Source: Ureaplasma sp.
Lineage (GTDB): Bacteria; Bacillota_I; Bacilli_A; Mycoplasmatales; Mycoplasmoidaceae
Direction: 5' to 3'
Assembly (NCBI GenBank): GCA_020024695.1
Contig: JAHHTK010000012.1
Span: 1-30,123, forward strand
Length of the DNA: 30,123 nt
The position numbers and the translations under genes are program-made. The notes under the pieces are model-generated. The model had not been told where the DNA came from, did no database searches, and saw only the letters and a list, made by a program, of their open reading frames with translations. Below are positions 29,782-30,123 of this stretch, piece by piece (the stretch's first letter is position 1; the number at the start of each line of letters is the position of its first letter).

Positions 29782-29811
29782 CAAAAAGTTCAAAAAAGGA
29801 ACTTAATTTGT

Positions 29812-29839
29812 TTGACAAATAAAGATATTTGAATACAAT
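29812..29839 (+). promoter_or_regulatory. Promoter of tRNA-His
   Basis: A consensus TTGACA (29812-29817), 16 bp spacer and TACAAT (29834-29839) directly before the tRNA gene. It is the best sigma-A-type promoter in the window. Confidence 0.85.
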
Positions 29840-29858
29840 AATTATGTATTTAAACCAT

Positions 29859-29935
29859 GGCGTTTGTGGTGAAGTGATTAACACGCCTGACTGTGACTCA
29901 GGTATTCGGGGGTTTAATTCCCCTCAAACGCCCCA
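29859..29935 (+). tRNA. tRNA-His (anticodon GTG), CCA encoded
   Basis: The acceptor stem GCGTTTG / CAAACGC is perfect over 7 bp. An extra G at -1 (29859) pairs with C73, the identity mark of tRNA-His. The anticodon stem CCTGA / TCAGG holds the loop CTGTGAC with anticodon GTG (29893-29895). The T arm is GGGGG / CCCCT, and CCA (29933-29935) is encoded. The D arm is short, GTG / CAC. Position 19 is A and position 56 is T, replacing the near-universal G19-C56 tertiary pair by A19-U56. It has its own promoter and terminator. Confidence 0.96.
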
Positions 29936-29945
29936 TTTTATGCTT

Positions 29946-29973
29946 AACAGTTTCTTCTTGAAACTGTTTTTTT
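29946..29973 (+). terminator. Terminator of tRNA-His
   Basis: AACAGTTTC / GAACTGTT-type stem of 9 bp (29946-29954 with 29960-29968), 5-nt loop and a run of seven T counting the stem end. It lies 10 nt past the CCA end. Confidence 0.92.
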
Positions 29974-30034
29974 GTGTCTTTGGGAGAAAATTTGGGGATA
30001 ATATTTTCTGTGGTTGACAAATAGAAAAGAATTG

Positions 30035-30062
30035 ATGGACATTTTAAAATGTCCATTTTTTT
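30035..30062 (+). terminator. Palindromic hairpin with T-run, no gene assigned
   Basis: A perfect 22-bp palindrome with 11-bp arms (30035-30056, left arm ATGGACATTTT) followed by a T-run to 30062. The stretch 29974-30034 before it holds no gene I can see; a TTGACA at 30014-30019 lacks a matching -10 box. From 30063 to the window end I see nothing definite. Confidence 0.6.
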
Positions 30063-30123
30063 AATGTCTTGAATAGATTTTTTTGATCAAGAGAGTTGTT
30101 TCAATTAATGACAGATACAATCC

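Noticed and set aside
30014..30019. TTGACA as a promoter for a small RNA ending at 30062
   Set aside because: No TATAAT-like hexamer stands at 16-18 bp; the palindrome occupies that position.
1..30123. CRISPR arrays, insertion sequences, prophage genes or rRNA
   Set aside because: No regularly spaced repeats, transposase or integrase motifs, or rRNA-like sequence were found on either strand.

Overview
This window comes from a mollicute (Mycoplasma-like bacterium). It is AT-rich, and its genes are continuous only when TGA is read as tryptophan (genetic code 4). Nearly every Trp codon I read is TGA; I found three TGG codons. The block dnaA / rpmH-rnpA-yidC-rsmA-(ispE)-gltX-HD protein matches the gene order known around dnaA in the Mycoplasma pneumoniae/genitalium lineage. 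Two things differ from the smallest genomes of that lineage: enzymes of the MEP isoprenoid pathway (ispE, ispH) and a full SUF iron-sulfur operon. I would place the organism in a penetrans/iowae-like branch, but I cannot name a species.

Layout. (1) 1-2772, minus strand: dnaA, then dnaJ behind a HrcA-type CIRCE element that overlaps the dnaA stop codon, then the start of a very cysteine-rich protein cut by the window edge. (2) 2901-11086, plus strand: a tightly packed housekeeping run (rpmH, rnpA, yidC, rsmA, ispE, gltX, HD phosphohydrolase, rpoE, ychF, tdk), many genes overlapping, ending in a terminator. (3) 11087-14890: a restriction-modification island. It holds a promoter with three AGTCT repeats spaced 11 bp apart, a small AbrB-like protein, two D12-class adenine methyltransferases and, convergently, a putative nuclease gene with two PD-(D/E)XK-like motifs and an apparent one-base frameshift. 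(4) 14895-19336, minus strand: a 1333-residue lipoprotein translationally coupled to a HIT-family protein. (5) 19431-23886, plus strand: the sufC-sufD-sufS-sufU-sufB operon, in which consecutive genes overlap by 8-14 nt and SufD is only about half the usual length. (6) 23924-29658, minus strand: a UPF0154 membrane protein, engB, valS, ispH, trmL and trmB, converging on suf at a shared terminator. (7) 29812-29973, plus strand: a tRNA-His gene with its own promoter and terminator, followed by about 150 bases in which I see no gene.

Functional links. IspH needs an iron-sulfur cluster, which the SUF system can supply, and IspE sits in the same MEP pathway. Several genes serve ribosome or tRNA maturation and membrane insertion (rpmH, rnpA, yidC, rsmA, engB, trmL, trmB, gltX, valS, tRNA-His). 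The accessory parts most worth study are the restriction-modification island, the Cys-rich protein beside dnaJ, the lipoprotein/HIT pair and the minimal SufD. No rRNA, CRISPR array, insertion sequence or prophage was seen. No stretch longer than 300 bases lacks a gene.
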